Below are positions 50,168 through 61,425 of a stretch of DNA of 64,000 bases, piece by piece. This stretch comes from Bradyrhizobium erythrophlei (GTDB taxonomy: Bacteria; Pseudomonadota; Alphaproteobacteria; Rhizobiales; Xanthobacteraceae): assembly GCF_900129505.1 (NCBI RefSeq), contig NZ_LT670818.1:1116001-1180000 (forward strand). The letters run 5' to 3'. Below the pieces are notes generated by a model, which worked only from the letters and a program-made list of their open reading frames with translations, searched no databases and had not been told where the DNA came from. The position numbers were made by a program, and so were the translations under genes. Numbering within the stretch: the stretch's first letter is position 1; each line of letters starts with the position of its first letter.

Positions 50168-50371
50168 AGGGTTCGCTGCGCCCCCTCTCCACCCAACTCG
50201 GGTCTACCCGGGCTGGGCATCCCAAATTGTCGAAGTCGGATAGATCCGACTTCGATGGGGAGAAGGCGGGGGTGAGGGGGTACGGTCGATCGATAGGCCT
50301 CAACCCCTCACCAGGATTTCTCGCCAAGCGAGAAATCCGACCTCTCCCTTTGGGAGAGGTGAAGTGGAGCG
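50168..50371. repeat. Intergenic hairpin-rich repeat (family D variant) between pimF and pimA
   Basis: Contains CGAAGTCGGATAGATCCGACTTCG (a perfect 11-base inverted repeat around a 2-base centre), GGATTTCTCGCCAAGCGAGAAATCC (palindrome) and outer CCCCTCTCCACCC / CCTCTCCCTTTGGGAGAGG. No gene lies here, although a thiolase (pimB) would be expected near this position by comparison with R. palustris. Confidence 0.55.
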
Positions 50372-50386
50372 CAGGCAACATTTCCA

Positions 50387-52483
<2,097 letters not shown>

Positions 52484-52569
52484 GAGACTCTCCCTAAAGC
52501 TACCGCACTGTTCGTTGCGTTGTTCAAGAATTGGTTGTTGGCTTGCGTTTACCAGCTATTTCGCACAGC

Positions 52570-52582
52570 GGAATTTAATTCC
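52570..52582. promoter_or_regulatory. Candidate IclR-type operator between pimF and the IclR gene
   Basis: GGAATTTAATTCC is a perfect inverted repeat around one central base. It closely resembles the IclR-family operator form TGGAAATnATTTCCA. It lies in the 166-base divergent region, 6 bases before a TTGACA hexamer (52588-52593) on the plus strand, so a bound regulator could block its own promoter and affect pimF. Confidence 0.55.
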
Positions 52583-52649
52583 ACATCTTGACACGGAGGG
52601 TTATTTTGAAGCACGTGCCTTGTCAACGAGGACCACGCGGCAGCAGGCC

Positions 52650-53513
52650 ATGAAACGTCCAGCCAAGAAGGGTGCGACCGATCGCAGCTTCGTCGTCGCG
52701 CTTTCCCGCGGCCTCGATGTGTTGCGCGCATTCCGTCCCAACGACGGGCTTCTTGGCAATCAGGAGATCGCGGCCCGTACCAACTTACCAAAGCCAACCG
52801 TTTCGCGGCTGACATATACCTTGACCAAGCTGGGCTACCTTACACCCGTTCCGCGGTTCGAGAAGTATCAACTGGCGCCGTCGGCCATGGCGCTCGGCTA
52901 TGCCGCGCTTGCCAACCTCGGCGTTCGGCATTTGTCCGAGCCGTTTCGCGAGGAAGTGATGCGCGAGACCGGCGGCGCCGTGGCGGTCGGCGGCCGCGAC
53001 CGCACCAGCATGATCTATTTCGGCCAGAGCCGCGGCATGACGCTCGGCGTTCAACTGGACGTCGGCTCGAGGGTCCCGATTGCAACTACCGCGATGGGGC
53101 GGGCCTATATCTGGGCGCTGCCGGCCGAGGAGCGTGCCGCTTTATTGCGCGAACTGCGCGAACATTACGGCAGCCGCTGGCCCCGGATGCGCGACGGCAT
53201 CGAACGCGCCGGCGAAACGGTGGCCAAGCTCGGTTTTGCGATCTCGGCAGGCGAATGGCACGACGACATCCATGCCGTCGGCGTAGCCTTAAAGCTTAAT
53301 GACGGAACCGGTCCTTACGCGTTTAATTGCGGTGCGCCCGCATTCCGGTTCACGGAAGAGCGGCTGCGCAACGATATTGGACCTCGTCTCGTGGCGATGG
53401 TAAGGAACGTCGAGGCGGCGCTTGGCGGGACGACACCGTACTCAAAAAAAGAAGAAAGCAAAAAGTTGAAAGCAGGAGGGAAAGTTGCACGTGTGGTCGA
53501 GGGGATCAGGTAG
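52650..53513 (+). CDS. IclR-family transcriptional regulator
   Basis: A 287-residue protein. An N-terminal winged helix-turn-helix (about residues 13-70: VVALSRGLDVLRAF, NQEIAARTNLPKPTVSRLTY) is followed by the IclR ligand-binding domain (about 85-265; MIYFGQSRGMTLGV, VPIATTAMGRAYIWALP, GVALKLNDG). The basic tail (KKEESKKLKAGGKVAR) is unusual. The start at 52650 fits the family; the longer frame runs antisense into pimF. It is divergent from the pim operon and 69 bases upstream of the ABC transporter genes, so it probably controls both. Confidence 0.92.
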   Translation: MKRPAKKGATDRSFVVALSRGLDVLRAFRPNDGLLGNQEIAARTNLPKPTVSRLTYTLTKLGYLTPVPRFEKYQLAPSAMALGYAALANLGVRHLSEPFREEVMRETGGAVAVGGRDRTSMIYFGQSRGMTLGVQLDVGSRVPIATTAMGRAYIWALPAEERAALLRELREHYGSRWPRMRDGIERAGETVAKLGFAISAGEWHDDIHAVGVALKLNDGTGPYAFNCGAPAFRFTEERLRNDIGPRLVAMVRNVEAALGGTTPYSKKEESKKLKAGGKVARVVEGIR

Positions 53514-53582
53514 CCTTCATCATCGCGGCCGGCGAACGGTTTCGCAGGCTCAACGCGCGCCGACGGGTTCGGGCGCAGCGAA

Positions 53583-54380
53583 ATGACGCAGGCACAACTC
53601 GCGCAGGGACAGTATCCCCTGCTTGCGGTTCGCGACGTCAGCGTCGTGTTCGGCGGCATCATCGCGCTGAATGGCGTATCCTTCGACATGAAGCGGGGCC
53701 AGATCCTCGGCCTGATCGGTCCGAACGGCGCCGGCAAGACCACGCTGTTCAATTGCCTCTCGCGGCTCTACCAGCCGAGCCGCGGCGATATCCTGATGGA
53801 CGGCCGCAGCATCCTGACCCGCCCGCCGCACCGGATCGCCGAAATCGGCATCGGCCGCACCTTCCAGAACGTGGCGCTGTTTCCCAATCTTTCGGTGCTC
53901 GACAACGTCCGGGTCGGCACCCATGCCCGCACCAACAGCGACATCATCAGCGATTCGCTGCGACTGCCCTGGGTGCGTCGCGGCGAGGCCGCGCTCAACG
54001 AGCGTGTCCACGATATCCTTGGCTATCTCGACCTCGACGATGTCGCCCATGTCACGGTTTCCGGCCTGCCTTTCGGCACCCAGAAACGCGTCGAACTGGC
54101 CCGGGCGCTCGCTGCCGATCCGAAGATCCTGCTGCTCGACGAGCCCGCCGGCGGCCTCAATCACGAGGAAGTCCATGTGCTGGGCGCGCTTATTCGCCGC
54201 ATCCGCGACGAACGCAACATCACCGTGCTGCTGGTCGAGCATCACATGGGGCTCGTGATGTCGATCGCCGACCACGTGGTCGCGCTGAATTTCGGCCGCA
54301 AGCTCGCCGAGGGAACGCCGGCGCAGGTGCAGTCCGACCCCGATGTCATCAAGGCCTATCTCGGGAGCAAGGACCAATGA
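53583..54380 (+). CDS. Liv-type ABC transporter ATP-binding protein (LivG-like)
   Basis: A 265-residue ABC ATPase. Walker A GPNGAGKTTLFN (about residues 46-57), Q-loop GRTFQNVALFPNLSVLDNV, a degenerate signature VSGLPFGTQKRVELARAL, Walker B ILLLDEPAGGLNHEE and LLVEHHMGLVM. The degenerate signature and GGLNHEE are usual in LivG. It overlaps the next ATPase gene by 4 bases. Context suggests import of acids degraded by the pim pathway rather than amino acids. Confidence 0.92.
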   Translation: MTQAQLAQGQYPLLAVRDVSVVFGGIIALNGVSFDMKRGQILGLIGPNGAGKTTLFNCLSRLYQPSRGDILMDGRSILTRPPHRIAEIGIGRTFQNVALFPNLSVLDNVRVGTHARTNSDIISDSLRLPWVRRGEAALNERVHDILGYLDLDDVAHVTVSGLPFGTQKRVELARALAADPKILLLDEPAGGLNHEEVHVLGALIRRIRDERNITVLLVEHHMGLVMSIADHVVALNFGRKLAEGTPAQVQSDPDVIKAYLGSKDQ

Positions 54381-55090
54381 CGGTGATGCTCAATGTAAAG
54401 GACCTGCGCGCCTATTACGGCCAGGTCCAGGCGCTGCATGGCCTCACCTTCGATCTCAGCGAAGGCAGCATGACGACGCTGCTCGGGGCCAACGGCGCCG
54501 GCAAGACCACCACGCTGCGGGCGATCTGCAACATGGTGCGCTCGACCGGCGCGATCGAATTCGAAGGCTCCGCCCTCGCCGGCCGCTCCACCGAGAACAT
54601 CGTCCGCCTCGGCATCGCCCATGTGCCGCAGGGCCGCGGCACCTTCACCACCATGACGGTCGAGGAAAACCTCCAGCTCGGCGCGATCTCGCGCAAGGAC
54701 CGGGCCGGCATCGTCTCCGACATCGAGCGGATGTACGACCACTTTCCGGTGCTCAAGCAGCGCCATGCCCAGCAGGCCGGCACGCTGTCGGGCGGCGAAC
54801 AGCAGATGCTGGCGGTCGCCCGCGCGCTGATGCTGCGTCCGCGGCTTATGCTGCTCGACGAGCCGTCGTTCGGCCTGGCGCCGCTGATCGTGCGCGACCT
54901 TTTCAAGATCCTCGGCAAGATCAACCGCGAGGACAAGGTCACCATCCTGGTGGTCGAGCAGAACGCGCAGCTGGCGCTGGAGCTCGCCGACCAGGCCTAT
55001 GTGATCGAAACCGGACGCATCGTGATGGCGGGCAATGCCAAGGATATCGCCAACAACGAAGACGTCCGTAAATCCTATCTGGGTTATTGA
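54377..55090 (+). CDS. Liv-type ABC transporter ATP-binding protein (LivF-like)
   Basis: This 237-residue second ATPase subunit has Walker A GANGAGKTTTLRAI (about residues 35-48), HVPQGRGTFTTMTVEENLQL, signature LSGGEQQMLAVARAL and Walker B MLLDEPSFGLAP with VVEQNAQLALELAD. The ATG at 54377 overlaps the LivG-like stop (ATGA), giving coupled translation. Confidence 0.93.
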   Translation: MTVMLNVKDLRAYYGQVQALHGLTFDLSEGSMTTLLGANGAGKTTTLRAICNMVRSTGAIEFEGSALAGRSTENIVRLGIAHVPQGRGTFTTMTVEENLQLGAISRKDRAGIVSDIERMYDHFPVLKQRHAQQAGTLSGGEQQMLAVARALMLRPRLMLLDEPSFGLAPLIVRDLFKILGKINREDKVTILVVEQNAQLALELADQAYVIETGRIVMAGNAKDIANNEDVRKSYLGY

Positions 55091-55101
55091 GGAGCCGGCC
55101 G

Positions 55102-55980
55102 ATGGAGCTTTTCACCAATCAAATCCTGGCCGGTATCGCCACCGGCGCGATTTATGCCTGCATGGCGCTCGCGGTGGTCATGATCTACCAGGCGATCGAC
55201 CATCTCAATTTCGCGCAAGGCGAAATGGCGATGTTCTCGACCTTCATTTCCTGGCAGCTGATGCAATGGGGCATCCCCTATTGGGGCGCCTTCGTGCTCA
55301 CGCTGGCCCTCTCCTTCGCCGGCGGCATCCTGATCGAGCGGCTGTTGTTCAAGCCGCTGGCAAAAGCGCCGATCCTGACCAACGTGGCCGGCTTCATCGC
55401 GCTGTATGCGATCATCAACAGCGTCGCCGGGCTGATCTGGGACTTCACCATCAAGCAGTACCCGACCCCGTTCGGGTCGACGCCGTTCCTCGGCAGCCAG
55501 CTGATCTCGACCCATCAGGCCGGCATGATCGGCGTCACCGTGCTGCTGCTGGTGTTGCTGTTCTTCTTCTTCCAGTACACGCGGATCGGACTTGCGATGC
55601 GCGCCGCCGCCTCGCTGCCTGAATCGGCGCGGCTGGTCGGCATCAACACCTCCTGGATGATCGCGCTCGGCTGGGGCATGGCGGCGGCGATCGGCTCGAT
55701 CGCCGGCATGCTGATCGCCCCGGTGGTGTTCCTGGAGCCGAACATGATGGGCGGCGTCCTGATCTACGGATTTGCCGCCGCGGTGCTAGGCGGGCTGACC
55801 AGCCCGTTCGGCGCCGTGATCGGCGGCTTCCTGGTCGGCATCTTCGAAAATCTCGCGGGAACCTACATTCCGGGCGTCGGCAACGAACTGAAGCTGCCGA
55901 TCGCGCTGGCGCTGATTATCACCGTCCTGGTTGTCAAACCGGCTGGGCTGTTCGGCCGGCCCATCGTGAAGCGAGTTTGA
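55102..55980 (+). CDS. Liv-type ABC transporter permease (LivH-like)
   Basis: A 292-residue inner-membrane permease with about eight helices. The conserved start QILAGIATGAIYACMALAVV with DHLNFAQGEMAMFSTFI (the LNFAQGE motif of LivH) and the loop GLAMRAAASLPESARLVGIN are present. The ATG at 55102 was chosen for the GGAG site at 55091-55094; an in-frame ATG lies 15 bases upstream. Confidence 0.92.
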   Translation: MELFTNQILAGIATGAIYACMALAVVMIYQAIDHLNFAQGEMAMFSTFISWQLMQWGIPYWGAFVLTLALSFAGGILIERLLFKPLAKAPILTNVAGFIALYAIINSVAGLIWDFTIKQYPTPFGSTPFLGSQLISTHQAGMIGVTVLLLVLLFFFFQYTRIGLAMRAAASLPESARLVGINTSWMIALGWGMAAAIGSIAGMLIAPVVFLEPNMMGGVLIYGFAAAVLGGLTSPFGAVIGGFLVGIFENLAGTYIPGVGNELKLPIALALIITVLVVKPAGLFGRPIVKRV

Positions 55981-55982
55981 TC

Positions 55983-56999
55983 ATGAGCGCAGTCGAGGAA
56001 GTCGTCACCCAAGCACCCGCGGTGGAAGCCGTTCCCAAGCGGGCCATGACGCTCGGCTATGGCACGTCGCTGGCCATCCTGGCACTGCTGATCGTGGTGC
56101 CGCTGTTCGTGAAGAATTTCATCATCTTCCAGCTGACGATGCTGCTGATCTACGGCCTCGCCGTGCTGGCGCTGAACATCCTGACCGGCGGCAGCGGGCA
56201 GTTTTCGCTGGGACAGAGCGCGTTCTACGCGGTCGGCGCCTACACCTCGGCGATCCTGATGGAGCATGGCGGCGTCAATTACGCGCTGACGCTGCCGATC
56301 GCCGGCGTCATCTGCTTCGGTTTCGGATTTTTGTTCGGCCAGCCGGCACTGCGGCTTTCCGGCGTCTATCTGGCGCTCGCCACCTTCGCGCTGGCGACCG
56401 CGATGCCTCAGCTTCTGAAGCTCGGTTATTTCGAGTACTGGACCGGCGGCGTGCAGGGCCTGGTCGTGACCAAGCCCGATGCGCCGTTCAACCTGCCGAT
56501 GTCGCAGGACACGTGGCTGTATTATTTCACGCTGGTGGTCACCATCGCGATCTACATCTTCTCCGTCAACCTGTTGAAATCGCGCTCGGGGCGCGCCTTC
56601 ATGGCGATCCGCGACAACGAAATCGCGGCTTCCGCCATGGGCATCGACGTAGCGCTGTACAAGACGCTGGCGTTCGGCGTCTCGGCCGGCATCACCGGCG
56701 TCGCCGGCGGGTTAGGCGCCATTGCGGTGCAGTTCGTGGCGCCCGACAGCTATACCATCACGTTGGCGATCTCGCTGTTTCTCGGCATGGTGGTCGGCGG
56801 CGTCGGCTGGCTGCCCGGTTCGATCGTGGGATCGGCCTTCATCATCTTCGTGCCCAACATCGCCGAGGGGATCTCGAAGGGCCTCTCCGGCGCCGTGTTC
56901 GGCGTGCTCCTGTTCCTCGTCATCTTCCTGGTGCCGCACGGCGCACGGCAGGTCGCCATCGTCGCCCAGCAACTGGCCGGCAAACTCAAGAAAAACTAA
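55983..56999 (+). CDS. Liv-type ABC transporter permease (LivM-like)
   Basis: A 338-residue permease. After a 25-residue cytoplasmic lead come helices including IFQLTMLLIYGLAVLALNIL, the motif GGSGQFSLGQSAFYAVGAY and the cytoplasmic loop GRAFMAIRDNEIAASAMGID, both LivM hallmarks. The ATG at 55983 is 2 bases after the LivH-like stop; an earlier TTG in frame is less likely. Confidence 0.92.
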   Translation: MSAVEEVVTQAPAVEAVPKRAMTLGYGTSLAILALLIVVPLFVKNFIIFQLTMLLIYGLAVLALNILTGGSGQFSLGQSAFYAVGAYTSAILMEHGGVNYALTLPIAGVICFGFGFLFGQPALRLSGVYLALATFALATAMPQLLKLGYFEYWTGGVQGLVVTKPDAPFNLPMSQDTWLYYFTLVVTIAIYIFSVNLLKSRSGRAFMAIRDNEIAASAMGIDVALYKTLAFGVSAGITGVAGGLGAIAVQFVAPDSYTITLAISLFLGMVVGGVGWLPGSIVGSAFIIFVPNIAEGISKGLSGAVFGVLLFLVIFLVPHGARQVAIVAQQLAGKLKKN

Positions 57000-57010
57000 C
57001 CGGGATCATA

Positions 57011-57107
57011 GGGTTGAGCCAACGGGTCGCGCGAATGCGTGATAAATTCCGCAATATCCATCAAACCGCACCGAAGCCGTGCGAGGGGTTTCGCAAGCGC
57101 TCAACCC
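57011..57107. repeat. Intergenic repeat (family E), diverged copy 2
   Basis: The ends GGGTTGAGC (57011-57019) and GCTCAACCC (57099-57107) match the family E ends at 46888-46974. The interior differs. It lies between the permease gene and the first binding-protein gene. Confidence 0.55.
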
Positions 57108-57144
57108 ATCCTGAAGGCCAAGGTGATAAAAATGAGGAGAGAGT

Positions 57145-58374
57145 ATGTTTTCTAAACAAGAACTAAGAATCGCCGCGTTCTCGACGGCGGTCATCGCATT
57201 CGCGGCCACCTCCGGCGGAGCACTCGCCCAAAAGAAATACGACACCGGCGCCACCGACACCGAGATCAAGATCGGCAACATCATGCCCTATAGCGGTCCC
57301 GCTTCCGCCTATGGCGTGATCGGCAAGACCGAACAGGCCTACTTCAACAAGATCAACGCCGAAGGCGGCATCAACGGCCGCAAGATCAACTTTATCACCT
57401 ATGACGACAGCTACAGCCCGCCCAAGGCGGTCGAACAGGCCCGCAAGCTGGTTGAGAGCGATGAAGTGCTCGTGGTGTTCAATCCGCTGGGCACGCCGTC
57501 AAACTCGGCGATCCAGAAATATCTGAACGCGAAAAAGATCCCGCAGCTGTTCGTCGCCACCGGCGCCACCAAATGGAACGATCCGAAGAACTTCCCGTGG
57601 ACCATGGGCTGGCAGCCCAGCTACCAGAGCGAAGCGCATATCTACGCCAAATATCTCCTGAACGAAAAGCCGGACGGCAAGATCGCCGTGCTCTACCAGA
57701 ACGACGATTTCGGCAAGGACTACCTCAACGGCCTGAAGGACGGCCTCGGCGCCAAGGCGTCGATGATCGTGGCGGAGGAAAGCTACGAGACCTCCGAACC
57801 TTCGATCGACAACCACATCGTCAAGCTGAAGGCGACCGGCGCCGACGTGTTCTTCAGCGTCACCACGCCGAAATTCGCGGCGCAGGCGATCAAGAGGCTC
57901 GCCGAAATCGACTGGAAGCCGCTGCACCTCGTCGTCAACGTCTCGGCCTCGGTCGGTGGTGTGATCAAGCCGGCGGGCTTCGAGAACAGCCAGGGCATCC
58001 TGTCGGCCGCCTATGCCAAGGACGGCGCGGATTCGCAGTGGGACAACGATCCCGGAATGAAGAAATTCTTCTCCTTCCTGGAGAAGTACGATCCCGACGG
58101 CAACAAGCTCGACGCTTCGGTGGTGTACGGCTACGGCGCGGCGCAGACCATGGCCAAGGTCATCGAGATGTGCGGTGACGACCTGACCCGCGCCAATGTG
58201 ATGAAGCAGGCGGCGAGCCTGAAGGATTTTGCGCCCGACACCCTGCTGCCCGGCGTCAAGATCAACACCTCGGAAACCGATTTCGCACCGATCGAGCAGC
58301 TGCAGATGATGCGGTTCAAGGGTGACAAGTGGGAATTGTTCGGCGACATCATCTCGGGCGAGATGGAAAACTAA
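57145..58374 (+). CDS. Liv-type ABC transporter substrate-binding protein, paralog 1
   Basis: This 409-residue periplasmic binding protein has a signal peptide (RIAAFSTAVIAFAATSGGAL, cleaved before QKKYD). The mature part is a type I periplasmic-binding fold: IKIGNIMPYSGPASAYGVIG, GGINGRKINFITYDDSYSPP, LFVATGATKWNDPKNFPWTM, AVLYQNDDFGKDYLNGLKDG. Strong ribosome site GAGGAGAG. It follows the two permease genes. A perfect terminator follows its stop. Confidence 0.92.
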   Translation: MFSKQELRIAAFSTAVIAFAATSGGALAQKKYDTGATDTEIKIGNIMPYSGPASAYGVIGKTEQAYFNKINAEGGINGRKINFITYDDSYSPPKAVEQARKLVESDEVLVVFNPLGTPSNSAIQKYLNAKKIPQLFVATGATKWNDPKNFPWTMGWQPSYQSEAHIYAKYLLNEKPDGKIAVLYQNDDFGKDYLNGLKDGLGAKASMIVAEESYETSEPSIDNHIVKLKATGADVFFSVTTPKFAAQAIKRLAEIDWKPLHLVVNVSASVGGVIKPAGFENSQGILSAAYAKDGADSQWDNDPGMKKFFSFLEKYDPDGNKLDASVVYGYGAAQTMAKVIEMCGDDLTRANVMKQAASLKDFAPDTLLPGVKINTSETDFAPIEQLQMMRFKGDKWELFGDIISGEMEN

Positions 58375-58435
58375 GGCCGTCTCACGGAGCCTGTCTCTCA
58401 CGGCTCCGTGATCCCGTCCTCTTCGACTAAATAGC

Positions 58436-58468
58436 GCCCCCTGCGACACAAGTCGCAGGGGGCTTTTT
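58436..58468 (+). terminator. Rho-independent terminator after binding-protein paralog 1
   Basis: A perfect 12-base stem (58436-58447 with 58452-58463) with loop ACAA is followed by five T. It separates paralog 1 from paralog 2. Confidence 0.92.
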
Positions 58469-58571
58469 CTTGCCGGGCATCAAGACAGGGTATTCAATGG
58501 CTGCAGGGGCCAAAAAGCGCTCCCAATCAAAAAAATCGACACATTCAACAGACCAGACCAAGGAGGTCCAA

Positions 58572-59801
58572 ATGCCTGCTATCCATTTGCGATTGGGGGC
58601 CTTTTCGGCTGCCTTCGCGATAGCCGCGTTGCTGAGCAGCGGCGCATCCGCGCAAAAGAAATACGACACCGGCGCCACCGATACCGAAATCAAGATCGGC
58701 AACATCATGCCCTACAGCGGACCCGTTTCCGCCTACGGCGTGATCGGCAAGACCGAACAGGCCTACTTCAACAAGATCAATGCCGAAGGCGGCATCAACG
58801 GCCGCAAGATCAATTTCATCAGCTATGACGACGGCTACAGTCCGCCCAAGACGGTCGAGCAGGCGCGCAAGCTGGTGGAAAGCGACGAGGTGCTCTTCGT
58901 CTTCAACCCGCTGGGCACGCCGCCGAACTCGGCGATCCAGAAATATATGAACACGAAAAAGGTGCCGCAGCTGTTCGTCGCCACCGGCGCCACCAAGTGG
59001 AACGACCCGAAGGAGTTTCCGTGGACCATGGGCTGGCAGCCCAACTACCAGAGCGAATCGCGCATCTACGCCAAGTACATTCTCAAGAATATGCCCGACG
59101 CCAGGATCGCCGTGCTGTATCAGAACGACGATTACGGCAAAGACTATCTCAGAGGCTTGAAGGACGGGTTAGGCGCCAAGGCCTCATCGATGATCATCGC
59201 CGAGGAAAGCTACGAGACCACCGAGCCAACCATCGACTCGCACATCGTCAACCTGAAAGCGAGCGGCGCCGACGTGTTCTTCAACGTCACCACGCCGAAA
59301 TTCGCCGCGCAGGCCATCAAGAAGAACGCCGAGATCGGGTGGAAGCCGCTGCACTTCCTCAACAACGTCTCAGCCTCGATCGGCAGCGTGATCAAGCCGG
59401 CCGGCTTTGACGCCAGTCAGAACATCATCTCCTCCGCTTACATCAAGGACCCTTCCGATCCGCAGTGGAAGAATGATCCGGGCATGAACGCATTCGACGA
59501 GTTCCTCGCCAAGTACTACCCGGAAGGCAACAGGATCGATCTCAACCTGATGTATGGCTACACCGTCGCGCAGGGGCTCGTGCATGTGCTGAAGGCCTGC
59601 GGCGACAACCTGACGCGGGAAAACATCATGAAGCAGGCGGCCAGCATCCAGGATCTGGAACTCGGCGGCCTGTTGCCGGGCATCAAGGTTAATACCAGCG
59701 CCACCGACTTCGCCCCAATCTCCCAGCTTCAATTGATGAAGTTCAAGGGCGAGAAATGGGACCTGTTCGGGGAGATCATCAGCGGCGACGTCGGCGGCTG
59801 A
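58572..59801 (+). CDS. Liv-type ABC transporter substrate-binding protein, paralog 2
   Basis: 409 residues, the same length as paralogs 1 and 3. The signal peptide (LGAFSAAFAIAALLSSGASA) is cut before QKKYDTGATDTE, which is identical in all three. The ligand-binding loops differ: GYSPPKTVEQ versus SYSPPKAVEQ, and ISSAYIKDPSDPQW versus LSAAYAKDGADSQW. The ATG at 58572 has a perfect AAGGAGGT site at 58559-58567; the frame's earlier ATG at 58470 is inside the terminator region and is rejected. Confidence 0.92.
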   Translation: MPAIHLRLGAFSAAFAIAALLSSGASAQKKYDTGATDTEIKIGNIMPYSGPVSAYGVIGKTEQAYFNKINAEGGINGRKINFISYDDGYSPPKTVEQARKLVESDEVLFVFNPLGTPPNSAIQKYMNTKKVPQLFVATGATKWNDPKEFPWTMGWQPNYQSESRIYAKYILKNMPDARIAVLYQNDDYGKDYLRGLKDGLGAKASSMIIAEESYETTEPTIDSHIVNLKASGADVFFNVTTPKFAAQAIKKNAEIGWKPLHFLNNVSASIGSVIKPAGFDASQNIISSAYIKDPSDPQWKNDPGMNAFDEFLAKYYPEGNRIDLNLMYGYTVAQGLVHVLKACGDNLTRENIMKQAASIQDLELGGLLPGIKVNTSATDFAPISQLQLMKFKGEKWDLFGEIISGDVGG

Positions 59802-59845
59802 GGCATCGGCCGGCTAGCCGGTACCCGGCTGACTACTAAAGAAGC

Positions 59846-59878
59846 AGCCCCTGCGGCCCTGTCGCAGGGGCTTTTTCT
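59846..59878 (+). terminator. Rho-independent terminator after binding-protein paralog 2
   Basis: A 10-base stem AGCCCCTGCG/CGCAGGGGCT with a 7-base loop is followed by TTTTTCTT. It is similar in sequence to the terminator after paralog 1, so it probably duplicated with the gene. Confidence 0.9.
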
Positions 59879-59976
59879 TGATGGCCCCCGCCAAATGGTA
59901 TTCAATTGCTCCTGCGCCACAAAAAAATCTCAACCAAGAACAGGGCGCACACACAAACATCCAAGGGAGATCCGGA

Positions 59977-61206
59977 ATGCCTGTTGTCACCAGCAGACTA
60001 GCCATTGCTTCGGCGGCGCTCATCGTGCTCGCAGCGTCGAGCAGCGGCGCGCTTGCTCAGAAAAAATACGATACCGGCGCTACCGATACCGAAATCAAGA
60101 TCGGCAACATCATGCCCTATAGCGGCCCGGCCTCCGCCTATGGCGTGATCGGCAAGACCGAGGCCGCCTACTTCAAGAAGATCAACGATGCCGGCGGCAT
60201 CAACGGCCGCAAGATCAATTTCATCAGCTACGATGACGCCTATAGTCCGCCGAAGGCGGTCGAGCAGGCCCGCAAGCTGGTCGAGAGCGACGAGGTGCTG
60301 TTCATCTTCAATTCGCTGGGGACGCCGTCGAATTCGGCGATCCACAAATACATGAATTCGAAGAAGGTGCCGCAGCTGTTCGTCGCCACCGGCGCCACCA
60401 AGTGGAACGATCCCAAGGACTTTCCCTGGACCATGGGCTGGCAGCCCAACTACCAGAGCGAAACCCAGATCTATGCGAAGTACCTTCTGAAGAACAAGCC
60501 GGACGCCAAGATCGCGGTGCTCTACCAGAACGACGATTACGGCAAGGACTACCTCAAGGGCCTGAAGGATGGCCTGGGCGCCAAGGCCGCCACGATGATC
60601 ATCGCCGAGGAAAGTTTCGAGACCACGGAGCCGACGATCGACAGCCATATCGTCAAGCTCAAATCGAGCGGCGCCGATGTATTCCTCGATATCGCGACCC
60701 CGAAATTCGCCGCACAGGCGATCAAGAAGGTGGCGGAGATCGACTGGAAACCGCTGCACTTCCTCAACAACGTGTCGGCGTCGGTCGGCAGCGTCCTCAA
60801 GCCGGCCGGTTTCCAGAATGCGCAGGACATCATTTCCGCCGCCTATCTCAAGGATGCCTCGGATCCGCAGTGGAACGAGGATCCCGGCATGAAGGAATTC
60901 TATGCGTTCCTGGCCAAGGATTTTCCGGACGGCGACAAGCTAGACCAGAGCACCGTGGTCGGCTATGGCGTCGCGCAAACGCTGGTGCATGTGCTGCAAC
61001 AATGCGGCGACAACCTCACCCGCGAAAACATCATGAAGCAGGCGGCCAGCATCAAGGATTTCCGCACCGAAGTGATGCTGCCCGGCATCAAGATCAACAC
61101 CGGCCCGGACGATTTTGCGCCGATCAGCCAGCTTCAGCTGATGCGGTTCAAGGGCGAAAGGTGGAACCTGTTCGGCGACGTCATCAGCGCCGACGTCGGA
61201 GGGTAA
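59977..61206 (+). CDS. Liv-type ABC transporter substrate-binding protein, paralog 3
   Basis: 409 residues. The signal peptide (SRLAIASAALIVLAASSSGA) is cut before QKKYD. The binding-fold segments are shared with the other two, with differences in pocket-facing loops (FIFNSLGTPSNSAIHKYMNS, VFLDIATPKFAAQ, ISAAYLKDASDPQWNEDPG). The AAGGGAGA site at 59963-59970 supports the ATG at 59977. It is followed by its own terminator. Confidence 0.92.
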   Translation: MPVVTSRLAIASAALIVLAASSSGALAQKKYDTGATDTEIKIGNIMPYSGPASAYGVIGKTEAAYFKKINDAGGINGRKINFISYDDAYSPPKAVEQARKLVESDEVLFIFNSLGTPSNSAIHKYMNSKKVPQLFVATGATKWNDPKDFPWTMGWQPNYQSETQIYAKYLLKNKPDAKIAVLYQNDDYGKDYLKGLKDGLGAKAATMIIAEESFETTEPTIDSHIVKLKSSGADVFLDIATPKFAAQAIKKVAEIDWKPLHFLNNVSASVGSVLKPAGFQNAQDIISAAYLKDASDPQWNEDPGMKEFYAFLAKDFPDGDKLDQSTVVGYGVAQTLVHVLQQCGDNLTRENIMKQAASIKDFRTEVMLPGIKINTGPDDFAPISQLQLMRFKGERWNLFGDVISADVGG

Positions 61207-61326
61207 TCGTTCGTTCCCCGGACGTAGCGCAGCGCTCTTGCGGTGCGCTGCTGATTCGGGGTCCGTGCTTCACGGTGGGTCCCGGCTCTGCGCTGCATCG
61301 CGTCCGGAACACGAAAGATGTTCAGG

Positions 61327-61355
61327 ACCCCCGCCAAGGAGGCGGGGGTTTTCTT
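61327..61355 (+). terminator. Rho-independent terminator after binding-protein paralog 3
   Basis: A 9-base stem ACCCCCGCC/GGCGGGGGT with loop AAGGA is followed by TTTTCTTTT. It ends the transporter locus before the glycerate kinase gene. Confidence 0.9.
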
Positions 61356-61425
61356 TTGCCGGAATCGGATGGATAACCGCCGTTCAAATCCTTTCGCCGC
61401 GAACCCCGCAAGGCCAAAGTTCCTG

